The position numbers and the translations under genes are program-made. Positions 49,418 to 57,880 of a stretch of 64,000 bases of DNA are shown one piece after another. Every line of letters begins with the position of its first letter. Within the stretch, counting starts at the first letter, position 1. This stretch comes from Enterococcus devriesei. Its GTDB lineage: Bacteria > Bacillota > Bacilli > Lactobacillales > Enterococcaceae. Location of the stretch: assembly GCF_001885905.1 (NCBI RefSeq), contig NZ_JXKM01000004.1, positions 306,884 to 370,883 on the forward strand, read 5' to 3'. The notes under the pieces are model-generated. The model did not search any database and was not told the DNA's origin. It saw nothing but the letters and a program-made list of their open reading frames with translations.

Positions 49418-50488
49418 TTATAATTCAATCAAATCATGAGAAATACTGATCATATTTTCGTAGCCGTCGTCAGTGATCAATACTTGGTCTTCGATTCGTA
49501 CGCCACCCCAATCAGGAATGTAAATACCCGGTTCGATGGTCATTACCATGCCCGTCTCTAACACATCATCGTATTGTTCATCGATATATGGTAATTCGTG
49601 CACGAATAAGCCGATACTGTGGCCAATATTGCGGTAGGTGTATTGCGGATAGTCCGTGCCTTCCAACGGTTTCAAAGAGGCTTGATAAATATCTTTTACC
49701 GCGGCACCATTTTTCATCACAGCCATTGAAGCTTCTAAACTTTGTTTTTCAAGTTCGTAGACTTCCCGTTGCTGCTCTGAAGCCTTGCCGACAACAACCG
49801 TCCGGGTCATATCAGACATATATCCTTCATACTGACAACCGAAATCCATCAACACAAAATCGCCATATTCGATGGCTTTTTTCGAAGGAATTCCATGTAA
49901 TAACGACGTATTGGCTCCAGAAATCAAAATATTGCCGTATGGTTGTGTATCGGCTCCTTCTTGGACCATGTACATTGAAAGCTTCGCAGCCAAATCTTTT
50001 TCAGTCACGCCAACTCGAATTTCAGGCAACAGCCGTTCTAAAGCCCGGCAAGAAATTTCACAAGCATTGCGCATGTATTGGATTTCCTGTGGCGATTTGA
50101 TCGCCCGCATGCGATCAATCACACCGCCGGCTTGGACAAATTCCGCCTTCGTTTTCGTCGTAAAGTCGGAATACATATCATAAGTTAAATAATCCGCTTC
50201 AAAAGCGATTGTTTTTATATTTTTTTCAGCAGCTAAGCGGGCCACCGTGTCTCCAACTGTTTTCCCCGGCAACCGCCAGTTGATGATTTCATAATCGGAA
50301 ACTTCAATATCAGCTTGTTCCGTATAACGTGGGTCCGTTAAAAAATACTGGCCCTCTTGTGTGAGCAAAATAAATGAATCGTCTCCAGTCCAACCGCTAG
50401 TAAAACGAACATTCACTCTTTTGGCAATAAAAAAAGCATCCAGTTTTTCTTTTTCCAAATACCCACGAATCTTTTCTTCGTTTAACAT
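49418..50488 (-). CDS. pepP: M24 Xaa-Pro peptidase
   Basis: 356 residues from ATG 50488 (MLNEEKIRGYLEKEKLDAFF), behind AAAGGAA; the frame stays open further upstream without a ribosome site. Metal ligands are visible in VLMDFGCQYEGYMSDMTRTV, GHSIGLFVHE, TIEPGIYIPDW and RIEDQVLITDDG. It hydrolyses X-Pro bonds at the N-terminus of peptides. It is a second, diverged M24 enzyme beside the prolyl operon, and with the other peptidases it widens the range of proline peptides that can be opened. Confidence 0.85.
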   Translation of the reverse strand: MLNEEKIRGYLEKEKLDAFFIAKRVNVRFTSGWTGDDSFILLTQEGQYFLTDPRYTEQADIEVSDYEIINWRLPGKTVGDTVARLAAEKNIKTIAFEADYLTYDMYSDFTTKTKAEFVQAGGVIDRMRAIKSPQEIQYMRNACEISCRALERLLPEIRVGVTEKDLAAKLSMYMVQEGADTQPYGNILISGANTSLLHGIPSKKAIEYGDFVLMDFGCQYEGYMSDMTRTVVVGKASEQQREVYELEKQSLEASMAVMKNGAAVKDIYQASLKPLEGTDYPQYTYRNIGHSIGLFVHELPYIDEQYDDVLETGMVMTIEPGIYIPDWGGVRIEDQVLITDDGYENMISISHDLIEL

Positions 50489-50597
50489 TGTCACACGTTC
50501 CTTTCTATTTTGAAGTTCTAGCCTTCTACTAACAAGAGTAGCAGTCGGCAGAACTTTGGTCAACGCTTTCAAAAAAATTGACCCCTCGTAAAAAAAA

Positions 50598-50636
50598 AAG
50601 AAGCAGTGATCAAAATTGATCGCTGCTTCTTTTTTT
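50598..50636 (-). terminator. Terminator of ClC gene
   Basis: AAGAAGCAGTGATCAA and TTGATCGCTGCTTCTT form a 15-16 bp stem with an AT loop just past the ClC stop, with A and T runs around it. Confidence 0.9.
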
Positions 50637-52154
50637 TTATTTTCGACGATGACGGCTCATTCGAGTCAGCGGTTGTTCAGCTGCTGACGGTTTTGAAGGC
50701 GTCTCGGTCTTTCTTTCTGTCACTCGTGGACGTTTTGCTTCACGCGTTAAAAGTTCCTTTTTCGGTGCTTCCACTCTTGGCTGGGCATCAAGCTTAGCGG
50801 CTTTTTTACGCTCCGCAGCCTTTCTCAACTCCGCAACTTCAGTGGCAGACGGTTTTTCCTCGGTTTGAACATTCGCTTTTACTGGACGTTTCGGCAATTC
50901 AGGAAATTTGAAGGATTTGATCGTTTGCTCCTCTTGGAAAAACGGTACCCGTTGTAAAAATAGATTTCCTAAGTAACCTGCCAACCAAATCCATAAAAAC
51001 AATTCCACTGGAAACAGCAGCAAAAACAGACACGCTGTAGCAAACGGTTTTTTCATGATAACCGCACAGGCACTCGCTGTAAATACGGCCACCAAAAGGC
51101 CTGGAGAATAAGGTAAAAGGTTCGCAAAGGCTAAGCCTACGGCAATACTGGAAAAAATCATTGGAAAGATTGTTCCGCCCCGCCAATTACAGGCTAAGCA
51201 AAACATCGTAATCGCGACTTTTCCAAAACCAATCACTAATAGCAAAAAGAAATTCATCGTTTCTGCTTGGCGAGTAAAGGACAATAAATTATGCTCTCCG
51301 GAAAAAAGGAAATACGGCGAAATAATGCCTAATACACCTAAAATGATCCCCGCAGCAATCGCTAACGGCAATGGGTTGCGGATCCGTTGATTCAATTTAT
51401 CACTTTGTTCCTGTAAAACTAAAAAGAATTTTCCAAAAAGTGCCCCTAGCAGAATGATTGGGATCACTAATAATAATCCTTGCCAAGTAAAACTGCTCTC
51501 CATTCTGCGAATCGCAAAGACCTGCTCTTGATTTGGAAAAACGTTGTAAATTAACAAATAGCCAATAAAGCCCGTAAAGGTCGCGAAGATATACAAGACA
51601 TATTTCTTAATCTTGCTTTCCGTCACTACCTGCCAGTCATCCCCTTCAAGTGAACGACCAACTCCAAACAGTGGTGTCATAAAAATGACTCCTAGAGAAG
51701 TCCCGACGCCAAACTCTACCAAATCTGCCCGTTGCGCCTCCGCAATCTTGCGACGATCCGCCACATACGTGACTAAGCCGCCAATGATTGCGACTAAAGC
51801 TGCTTCTGGCCCTAAACTGGCTCCAAACAGCAAGACGATCAAGGCCCCCAGCAAGTTTTTGACCAGCTTCCCGCCATGATAATCGATTCGCTGCGTTTCT
51901 TGATACTCTTTCAGCGATTCTTGCAAGGTTCGGGGATAACGACCAAATATTTTTACAAAGAATCCAATCGCCACACCTCCGATAGTACAGACAATCAAAG
52001 GATAAAACCGCGGATTGCCAACAGCTTGCGGCAATAGCTGCCATAAAAGCTGATGGCCCAATTCCGACAATCCCATAAACAAGGCTACAATCGCTCCGAC
52101 AGCAAAGCCTAAAGCACCACTGTAGCCAAAAAACGTTAGTTTAAACTTATTCAT
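50637..52154 (-). CDS. ClC-family chloride channel/transporter
   Basis: 505 residues. About ten membrane segments to residue ~400, then a basic Lys/Ala/Arg-rich cytosolic tail of ~100 residues unlike most bacterial ClC proteins. The ClC filter region is visible as FGASLGPEAALVAIIGG; the central gating Glu is present in GPEAA. Family members are channels or Cl-/H+ exchangers that aid acid resistance or fluoride export. The extended tail may be regulatory. Its gene starts just downstream of the repA stop. Confidence 0.8.
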   Translation of the reverse strand: MNKFKLTFFGYSGALGFAVGAIVALFMGLSELGHQLLWQLLPQAVGNPRFYPLIVCTIGGVAIGFFVKIFGRYPRTLQESLKEYQETQRIDYHGGKLVKNLLGALIVLLFGASLGPEAALVAIIGGLVTYVADRRKIAEAQRADLVEFGVGTSLGVIFMTPLFGVGRSLEGDDWQVVTESKIKKYVLYIFATFTGFIGYLLIYNVFPNQEQVFAIRRMESSFTWQGLLLVIPIILLGALFGKFFLVLQEQSDKLNQRIRNPLPLAIAAGIILGVLGIISPYFLFSGEHNLLSFTRQAETMNFFLLLVIGFGKVAITMFCLACNWRGGTIFPMIFSSIAVGLAFANLLPYSPGLLVAVFTASACAVIMKKPFATACLFLLLFPVELFLWIWLAGYLGNLFLQRVPFFQEEQTIKSFKFPELPKRPVKANVQTEEKPSATEVAELRKAAERKKAAKLDAQPRVEAPKKELLTREAKRPRVTERKTETPSKPSAAEQPLTRMSRHRRK

Positions 52155-52208
52155 AAAATTAACCTTTCTCTGTTAGACTCCGCTACATTATAACAAAGGT
52201 TTTGCTTC

Positions 52209-53267
52209 TTAGGAGGACTTTTTAGCGACTTTTTGCGTTTTTTTCTGTTGAATCAGCATTTGTACGCCTGAAAGGGTTTGCTTTAGCTCCGGTGTCAGCT
52301 GATAATGGTCCACTAAATACTGTCTCGTTTTTTCGGTAAAGAACCCCTTCATAAAGGCAAAGAAAAAGGCTTCTGGATTTTTGACGGTTTTGTAACGATA
52401 CATTTGTTCGATTGCTTTGGCAATCGCATCCGCCAGATCCCCACGGAAGTACTCATTATGTTCAAACGTTAAAACATCAGACTCTGCCGGTAAGCCAGCT
52501 TGAATAAACTGTTTGGTACTTGCATATTTTGCTTTAAAAATTGTGTCCACATACCAGCGTGCTTTTTGATAGTTTCCTTCACAAAAAGGCAGGAACCGTT
52601 GAAATGCTTGTTCCGGGATCAAATGGGCATAGCGAGCACTTAGGGCCTGAATCAACGTTTGATCCTGAGAAATAGTTTGAGTCGAGGTAGAAACTGTTAC
52701 ATTTGTTGCATTTGTTATTGGTTTTGCTAAATGTTTTTGTGTACTTGTAAGCAAATCTTGCTTGTTCGCAGCCGCAGATTCTGCTTCTCTATCCACAGTG
52801 GATAACTTCACCGGTTCTTCTGGTTTATTTTCCACAGGGACTAAAGATTTAGTGGTTGTATAGTTTTTAAAGGCTAGTTTCGGTAAAATGCCCTTTTCAG
52901 GTGCTAAAGGATTAGCTACATAAATTCGATAGTTCTTCAATCCATGACGAAGAACTTGAATCAACCCAGCGTCAATCAAGGCAGTTTTCAAATTGGTTAT
53001 TTTTCTTTGTGATACTCGCAGCAATTCAGCGGCCTCTTCATTAGAAAAATAAATGTATGGCAGTCCAGCTTCATCCAGCCAACTCCCCTCTTTTTGAGAA
53101 TTGTAAATACTGCAAGTCATACGCATGGTATATAAAGCATGAAGCATCATTGCTTCAATGGAAAGCTGTTCATAGCGGGGATTATTGATCAAATTCAAAT
53201 CAATTGGGATATAATTTCCGTTGGGTAAGTTCGTTGCGGTCATGATGTTTTGTAAGTTTGTGGACAT
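52209..53267 (-). CDS. repA: RepA_N-type plasmid replication initiator
   Basis: 352 residues. The first ~110 residues form the RepA_N domain (YIPIDLNLINNPRYEQLSIEAMML, then EEAAELLRVSQRKITNLKTALIDAG, a winged helix). A variable, Thr/Ser-rich linker (about 150-205) precedes a C-terminal domain (ALSARYAHLIPEQAFQRFL to the end). This layout is typical of large plasmids of enterococci and staphylococci (pAD1, pSK41 types). The linker region contains DnaA-box-like TATCCACAG and TTTTCCACA at about 52795 and 52830, as expected if oriV lies inside repA. It is opposed by a probable antisense RNA upstream. Confidence 0.9.
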   Translation of the reverse strand: MSTNLQNIMTATNLPNGNYIPIDLNLINNPRYEQLSIEAMMLHALYTMRMTCSIYNSQKEGSWLDEAGLPYIYFSNEEAAELLRVSQRKITNLKTALIDAGLIQVLRHGLKNYRIYVANPLAPEKGILPKLAFKNYTTTKSLVPVENKPEEPVKLSTVDREAESAAANKQDLLTSTQKHLAKPITNATNVTVSTSTQTISQDQTLIQALSARYAHLIPEQAFQRFLPFCEGNYQKARWYVDTIFKAKYASTKQFIQAGLPAESDVLTFEHNEYFRGDLADAIAKAIEQMYRYKTVKNPEAFFFAFMKGFFTEKTRQYLVDHYQLTPELKQTLSGVQMLIQQKKTQKVAKKSS

Positions 53268-53345
53268 GACAAAAACCCTCCTTATTTAGTCTTTCATATT
53301 TATTAACGAAAGTTTTTAAAGGAATGCTTACTGTCACATTAACTA

Positions 53346-53503
53346 ATTGAGAAAATGTCCCAAATATGGTACACTTAATAAAGGTTAGGCAAACACCAAT
53401 TTTTCTAACCCTTTAAAGATTTATTTGTATGTGACATGCTAATTCGCCAAAATTAGCTCAAACCTTTGAGTTTAAAGATCGCCAAATCTTTAAACTCTTT
53501 TTT
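53346..53503 (+). ncRNA. Probable counter-transcribed RNA opposite the repA leader
   Basis: A strong promoter (TTGAGA 53347-53352, 17-base spacer, TACACT 53370-53375) reads rightward, away from repA, for about 120 nt to a perfect terminator: GAGTTTAAAGAT (53468-53479), 6-base loop, ATCTTTAAACTC (53486-53497), then a T-run. No protein frame is present. If repA transcription begins beyond it, this RNA is antisense to the repA leader, as in pSK41-type RNAI control of copy number. Confidence 0.6.
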
Positions 53504-53576
53504 CGCTTTTTTCTATATGTCTAGAATAATAGATTGAAACCCTATTGTAAAGCGATTCCTGAGCATCTTTTTTTAG

Positions 53577-53906
53577 AGTAAACTTTTTATTTGTTTATAA
53601 AAGCAATTGTGGTTTACCTGAATATTGAATTAAAAATGAATAGGGTTTACTTTATTAAAGGATACAAAATCTGTTTCGGTAAACTTCAATTTAACGAAAC
53701 ATTCTCTCCTCTTCCATCAAAGCTGTGGATAAAAAGTATGTTCGATAAGGACTCTATTAGTTATCCACAGGAGAGAAAAAAGACTTGATCTTCTACAAAA
53801 GTAAACTTTTTAAAGAAAATTAAGGTTAATAAAGGTAAACTGAAATACAAGATAACATTAAAAAAAGTAAACCTCAACGCAGGATATAATCGGCATTGAG
53901 GTTTAC
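53577..53906. other. Putative origin region with iterons and DnaA boxes
   Basis: GTAAAC/GTTTAC repeats start at 53578, 53612, 53645 and 53679 (spacings 34, 33, 34) and again at 53801, 53835, 53867 and 53901 (34, 32, 34). Between the two sets lie two DnaA boxes: TGTGGATAA (53723-53731, minus strand) and TTATCCACA (53761-53769). The sequence is AT-rich. The last two repeats also form the inverted repeat GTAAACCTCA ... TGAGGTTTAC with A/T runs, which would terminate the par operon. Confidence 0.65.
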
Positions 53907-53917
53907 TTTTTTTAGTT

Positions 53918-54457
53918 CTAATTCTCATCGTTTTCTAATTCTTTAAATAATTTTTGGTATTTCGGCTTGCCTTTATACTCCTCCATAGAGGCTTCTTCAA
54001 GCTGATTTAGGAAGTTTCGGTCGTCTCGCGACAAGCCTTTTTCTAAATAATAATCGTAAAGATAATCAATCATCTTATCAGGAGTATAGCCATCAAACTT
54101 AGCGTTGATCAAGTTCTGCATACGAATTTTAGTTCGTGCTGAAATTTTTTGCATTTCTAACGCTTTTAAACGAGGATCATAGTATTGACGCTTTCTCCCC
54201 CTCTTCCCTGCTTCATTTTCAGAAGTTTGAGTGGGATTTTCTTGGGGATGATGACGTTCGCTGAAGTGCCGCGTTTCTTCATGGGCGGCGGAACGTCGAA
54301 AATCAGTTTCCTGACTTAAGGTTCGGTTTGCTAACAGATCCTGAGAACTTGGTTTCTTCTCCTCTTTATCCTGATTAGAATATTCGGACATTTTTTCAAT
54401 GCCCTTATTCTTCTTGTTCGCCGTTAAAAGCGAATCTAGCTTCATTTTTTTCGCCAT
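53918..54457 (-). CDS. ParB/RepC-like partition partner
   Basis: 179 residues, highly charged. Residues 1-95 are hydrophilic and probably disordered (basic start KKMKLDSLLTANKKN); residues ~100-160 are helical (ISARTKIRMQNLINAKFDGY, MIDYLYDYYLEKGLSRDD). It follows the ParA gene by 12 bases, as RepC follows RepB in pAD1-type plasmids, where it is the DNA-binding partner. It presumably binds the GTAAAC repeats on either side. No ParB-type CTPase motif is present. Confidence 0.7.
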   Translation of the reverse strand: MAKKMKLDSLLTANKKNKGIEKMSEYSNQDKEEKKPSSQDLLANRTLSQETDFRRSAAHEETRHFSERHHPQENPTQTSENEAGKRGRKRQYYDPRLKALEMQKISARTKIRMQNLINAKFDGYTPDKMIDYLYDYYLEKGLSRDDRNFLNQLEEASMEEYKGKPKYQKLFKELENDEN

Positions 54458-54469
54458 TTAACGTCTCCC

Positions 54470-55318
54470 CTACTCTTCTCCGCTTAATATCAGACGATGT
54501 TCGTCAATTTCATCTAAAATATTGACGAAAACTTCATGTGCACGCTTATCCCACTGCTCCACTTTGCCATTTTTATTGATCTCATAAGTAATTCCTGAGC
54601 CATCGTAGCGTTTTAACCGGCTTTGACTTAAAACAACGGTATCTAAAAGGTGTGCCCCATAGATGTCCTTTGCTGCGGTATAGATCTCTTGGTCTACCGA
54701 ATCACGTTTTTGCATCATAAAAGGAACGATTCCCACGACTTCCAGGTCGGTGTTGTATTGTTCAATGAAGAAATTCATGTAATCAATGTAGTTCTGCGCG
54801 CCTTTTAGTGATTTAACCTGCGTTTGTAGGATCACAATAACATATTCTGCTACATACATGGCTGCATTTGAATACGTGCTGATCGTCGGTGGAACGTCGA
54901 TATAGATGACATCATAGATACTTTTTAACGGTTCGATCAACTCTTCTATATATTTAAATTGCAATAATTTATCACCAGGATATTTTTCAATCATATAATC
55001 TGGAAAATCTGAAAATGAAATATTTGCAGGAATTAAATCCAAATTAGGAATGATTTGATAAATCGAAGACTGGATGTCCCCTGAGCGGACCGCTTCCCAA
55101 ATAGTCGCATCAAATTCCTCCGGCAGTGTATCGTTCCCAAAATTTTCCGCGGTCAGAGACAAAACATCACTCGTATTTCCCTGCGGGTCTAAATCGATTA
55201 CTAAGGTTTTGCGATTCTTACGAAAAGCACTCTCAAAAGACAGCATTTGAACTGTCGTTGATTTACCGACGCCGCCCTTAAAATTTCCTACTACATACGT
55301 TTCAGCTTTTTTTGGCAT
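54470..55318 (-). CDS. parA: ParA-type partition ATPase
   Basis: 282 residues. Deviant Walker A GNFKGGVGKSTTVQML near the start, Walker A' LVIDLDPQGNTSDVL and Walker B IIYIDVPPTIST (written YDVIYIDVPPT in the protein) mark the ParA family; no N-terminal HTH, so it is the short type. It moves plasmid copies along the nucleoid together with a DNA-binding partner. Its start faces the 0.93-kb GTAAAC array, a likely centromere and operator. Strong evidence for plasmid origin of the region. Confidence 0.92.
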   Translation of the reverse strand: MPKKAETYVVGNFKGGVGKSTTVQMLSFESAFRKNRKTLVIDLDPQGNTSDVLSLTAENFGNDTLPEEFDATIWEAVRSGDIQSSIYQIIPNLDLIPANISFSDFPDYMIEKYPGDKLLQFKYIEELIEPLKSIYDVIYIDVPPTISTYSNAAMYVAEYVIVILQTQVKSLKGAQNYIDYMNFFIEQYNTDLEVVGIVPFMMQKRDSVDQEIYTAAKDIYGAHLLDTVVLSQSRLKRYDGSGITYEINKNGKVEQWDKRAHEVFVNILDEIDEHRLILSGEE

Positions 55319-55351
55319 AAAGATTCTCCAATCATTAGTTCTCTTTTAAAG

Positions 55352-56284
55352 TTTACTATAAAACGATTGAAAGAGCAATAAAGTTTACTACAATTATTTT
55401 AATGAGGTAAACTATAAAGACAAATTATATTGAAGTAATCTTCAAAATTTTTATAATAAAAGTTTACTTCAAATTTAAAATATAAGTAAACTTAAAAATG
55501 AAATTACCTTAGAAATACGGGTTAAAATAGTTTACCTTAATAATTAGTAATATAGTAAACTTTTTAAAATAAAAGTTTACTATAAAATAGTATGAAGTAT
55601 ACTTAATTAAAGATTGAAGTTTACTACATATTTATTAAAGTAAACTATATAGATACATAAATACCTTTATTAAAGTGTTTATGTACTTAAAAAGTAAACC
55701 TTTTATTTAATATAGTAAACTTTTAAATATTAAAAGGTCAACTGTTAAAAAGATAAAAGTAAACTTATGATATTTAGATTTACCCGAATTAATTAAATTT
55801 AAAGTAAATATTAATAGTTAAAGTAAACTTAAAAATTATTTAAAAAAGTAAACATTAATTGTATAAAGTAAACCGGATAATTCATTAATAAGTAAACTGT
55901 ATAAATATGAGGTAAACGTTATATCAGTTAGTTGGAGTAAACTTTTTGGAAAACTAAGATAAAGTAAACTACAAAAATATAAAAAGAAGTAAACTCTATT
56001 TAATAAAGGTTTACTTCTTTTTATATTCTATAAAGTTAGTTTGATGTAAACTTTAATTATAGAATTAGAGTTTACTTTTTATGATTGAAATGAAGAAATT
56101 TGCTAAGTTTTTAAAGTAAACCGTTAAATTATATTTAAGGTAAACCTATTTCAAAATGAGGTATACTTTATTTTAAATACTTTTATATCAATATTAATTA
56201 GAGTTTACTGTTAGAATAAATATTAAGGTAAACTTGAATATAACAAAAACCCAATGAGGTAGACCTCATTGGGTTAGAGTAAAC
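55352..56284. repeat. Phased GTAAAC/GTTTAC iteron array (likely centromere/operator)
   Basis: I count about 29 copies of GTAAAC or GTTTAC, mostly in the context AGTAAACTT, from 55352 to 56284. The spacing between neighbours is mostly 20-27 bp, and larger gaps are near multiples (44-46, 63-64) that often contain one-base variants (GTATAC at 55597 and 56161, GTAAAT at 55804). The region is extremely AT-rich and has no gene. It lies directly upstream of parA and is continued by the set at 53.6-53.9 kb. Confidence 0.85.
56247..56276 (-). terminator. Terminator of dehydrogenase gene
   Basis: ACCCAATGAGGT and ACCTCATTGGGT form a perfect 12-bp stem with a 2-base loop, followed on the minus strand by TTTTTG. 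Confidence 0.85.
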
Positions 56285-56285
56285 T

Positions 56286-57353
56286 TTATAAAGACTCGAC
56301 TTTTTGAATTGCTTGGTAGATTTTTTGAGGTGTAATTGTTGGGTCGACCATATTAAAGGTTTCATTCAAAGAAGCTGCGTGGTTGACAACCGGTGTCAAT
56401 GATTCTTCTGATAGATCAAAAACATTTAACTCAGCTAGCTTTAAGGGCAGACCGGCCGCTTGGTAGAAGGGCTTTAGATTTTCGATTTCTGCTAAATTAT
56501 TCGTATGAGCTAATTGGACTAAGATACCGTAGGCAACTTTTTTACCATGGAGTTGATCGTGAGTGTTTTCAAGGTAGGATAAGCCGTCATGAACGGCATG
56601 TGCCCCGGCTGAGCGACCAAAACCTGCTGCAAAGCCGCCTGTTTCACCGGCTAAGCCAATGATCGTATCGGTCACGCGACTAAAGGCGGGGGAGGCTTGA
56701 CGATTTTCCAAATCCTGGATGGCAGGGATCGCATCGGTGAGCAAAAGCTCTTGAATAGCCTTCGCACTAGCGATTCCCAGCCGAACGTAGGCGGATTTCT
56801 CATCTTCTGCTAAATTTCTCGTTATCCCCTCGATCTCGTACCATTTTGCTAAGGTATCGCCAATACCGGCGACAAAATATTCTTTAGGCGTGGCTAATAA
56901 AAATTTCCAATCAACTAATGTTAAAAAGGGCGCACGCTTCATGTAACCTATGGCCTTAAACGTCCGATTTGGATGGTAAACAGCGACAATCGGCGTGAAA
57001 GGTGCACAGTTGGAAATCAAGGTTGGGATCACTATCAGCTCAGCGTTTAGTTCTTCGGCAACCATTTTGGCGGTATCAATCACGCGTCCTGCACCGATAG
57101 CCAGAATCAAGTCCGACTGCTGAATTTTTTTCGCGATTTCTACGGCGTTCTCATGACTAGAACTACCATCATAGCGGAACGTCGGATAATGGAGCTCTTT
57201 ATGGTAAAACTTTCTAAAGGCTTCCGAGGATTTTTCTCCAGTAACGATGGAGACCTTCTTAAAATCAGCTAAATAGCTGGGTAAGCTTTGCAAAATATTG
57301 TCTCCACTGACATAGCGATTCGCGCCAGGTCGGACTTCGGTAGTGATATCCAT
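56286..57353 (-). CDS. Iron-containing alcohol dehydrogenase family (glycerol-dehydrogenase-like)
   Basis: 355 residues. NAD-binding N-terminal half with LILAIGAGRVIDTAKMVAEE, and metal-site region with ligands in VAGIGDTLAKWYE (Asp), GRSAGAHAVHDGL (His) and a second His in NTHDQLHGKKVAYG. This is the GldA/GlpA-type dehydrogenase fold. Substrate could be glycerol or another polyol; Zn or Fe as metal. It stands alone between the iteron array and the methionine T-box, with its own terminator. Length normal. Confidence 0.8.
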   Translation of the reverse strand: MDITTEVRPGANRYVSGDNILQSLPSYLADFKKVSIVTGEKSSEAFRKFYHKELHYPTFRYDGSSSHENAVEIAKKIQQSDLILAIGAGRVIDTAKMVAEELNAELIVIPTLISNCAPFTPIVAVYHPNRTFKAIGYMKRAPFLTLVDWKFLLATPKEYFVAGIGDTLAKWYEIEGITRNLAEDEKSAYVRLGIASAKAIQELLLTDAIPAIQDLENRQASPAFSRVTDTIIGLAGETGGFAAGFGRSAGAHAVHDGLSYLENTHDQLHGKKVAYGILVQLAHTNNLAEIENLKPFYQAAGLPLKLAELNVFDLSEESLTPVVNHAASLNETFNMVDPTITPQKIYQAIQKVESL

Positions 57354-57474
57354 AATGATCAGCTCCTAAAATTAAATTTCAACTAGTTTATTCCTAATTT
57401 AAATGAAAGTCAATTGTGTTTTTGATGATAAAAAGAGTTGACAGTATTCATTTAGACGTGTAAGATACGATTTA

Positions 57475-57762
57475 TCAATTTGAAAAACAAAAACGTGATG
57501 AAGAGAAAAGTATAAATGATAAAGCATCAAAGAGAGTCCGAGCAGGTGAGAGCGGATATGTGGAAGAATTTAGAAAATGGTCTCTGAATGGCAGCGTCGA
57601 TAAGTAGACGGTGACGGGGCAGCGCTCGTTAACAACGCTCAAGTATAGTTGTACTTGTTGAGGTGATAGTTGTGAGACTGTTGCAAACAAAGGTGGTAAC
57701 ACGAGCAAGCTCGTCCTTTTCCAGCACAAAGTGTGCGGAAAAGGGCGAGCTTTTTTGCGAAT
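57475..57762 (+). promoter_or_regulatory. T-box riboswitch, methionine type
   Basis: Upstream of metQNI lies a T-box leader: AG-bulge region (GATGAAGAGAAAAGTA), GGTGAGAGC distal-loop pattern, specifier GAATGG with ATG (Met) at 57588-57590, the T-box AAGGTGGTAAC (about 57690-57700), and a terminator AGCTCG ... CGAGCT with T-run (57708-57757). Uncharged tRNA-Met would prevent termination, switching the transporter on in methionine shortage. The 57354-57474 stretch contains the promoter. Confidence 0.85.
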
Positions 57763-57880
57763 TGTTCTTCCTGCTTCAGCAGAATAGAACAATCGATGAG
57801 AGTCGATTGCGAGCCCTTCCACCTATTGCAGCGAGTTGTTAGCAAATTGAGATTCAAATGAAAAAATGGAGGAATGACGA

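Noticed and set aside
53591..53788. 65-codon frame across the origin region
   Set aside because: It covers iterons and DnaA boxes; the protein has no gene-like features.
55352..56284. Array of short repeats as CRISPR
   Set aside because: Repeats are 6-9 bases, on both strands, with short AT-rich gaps and no cas genes; an iteron array fits better.
57475..57822. Minus-strand frames over the Met T-box
   Set aside because: They are complementary to a structured RNA leader, which explains the open frames.
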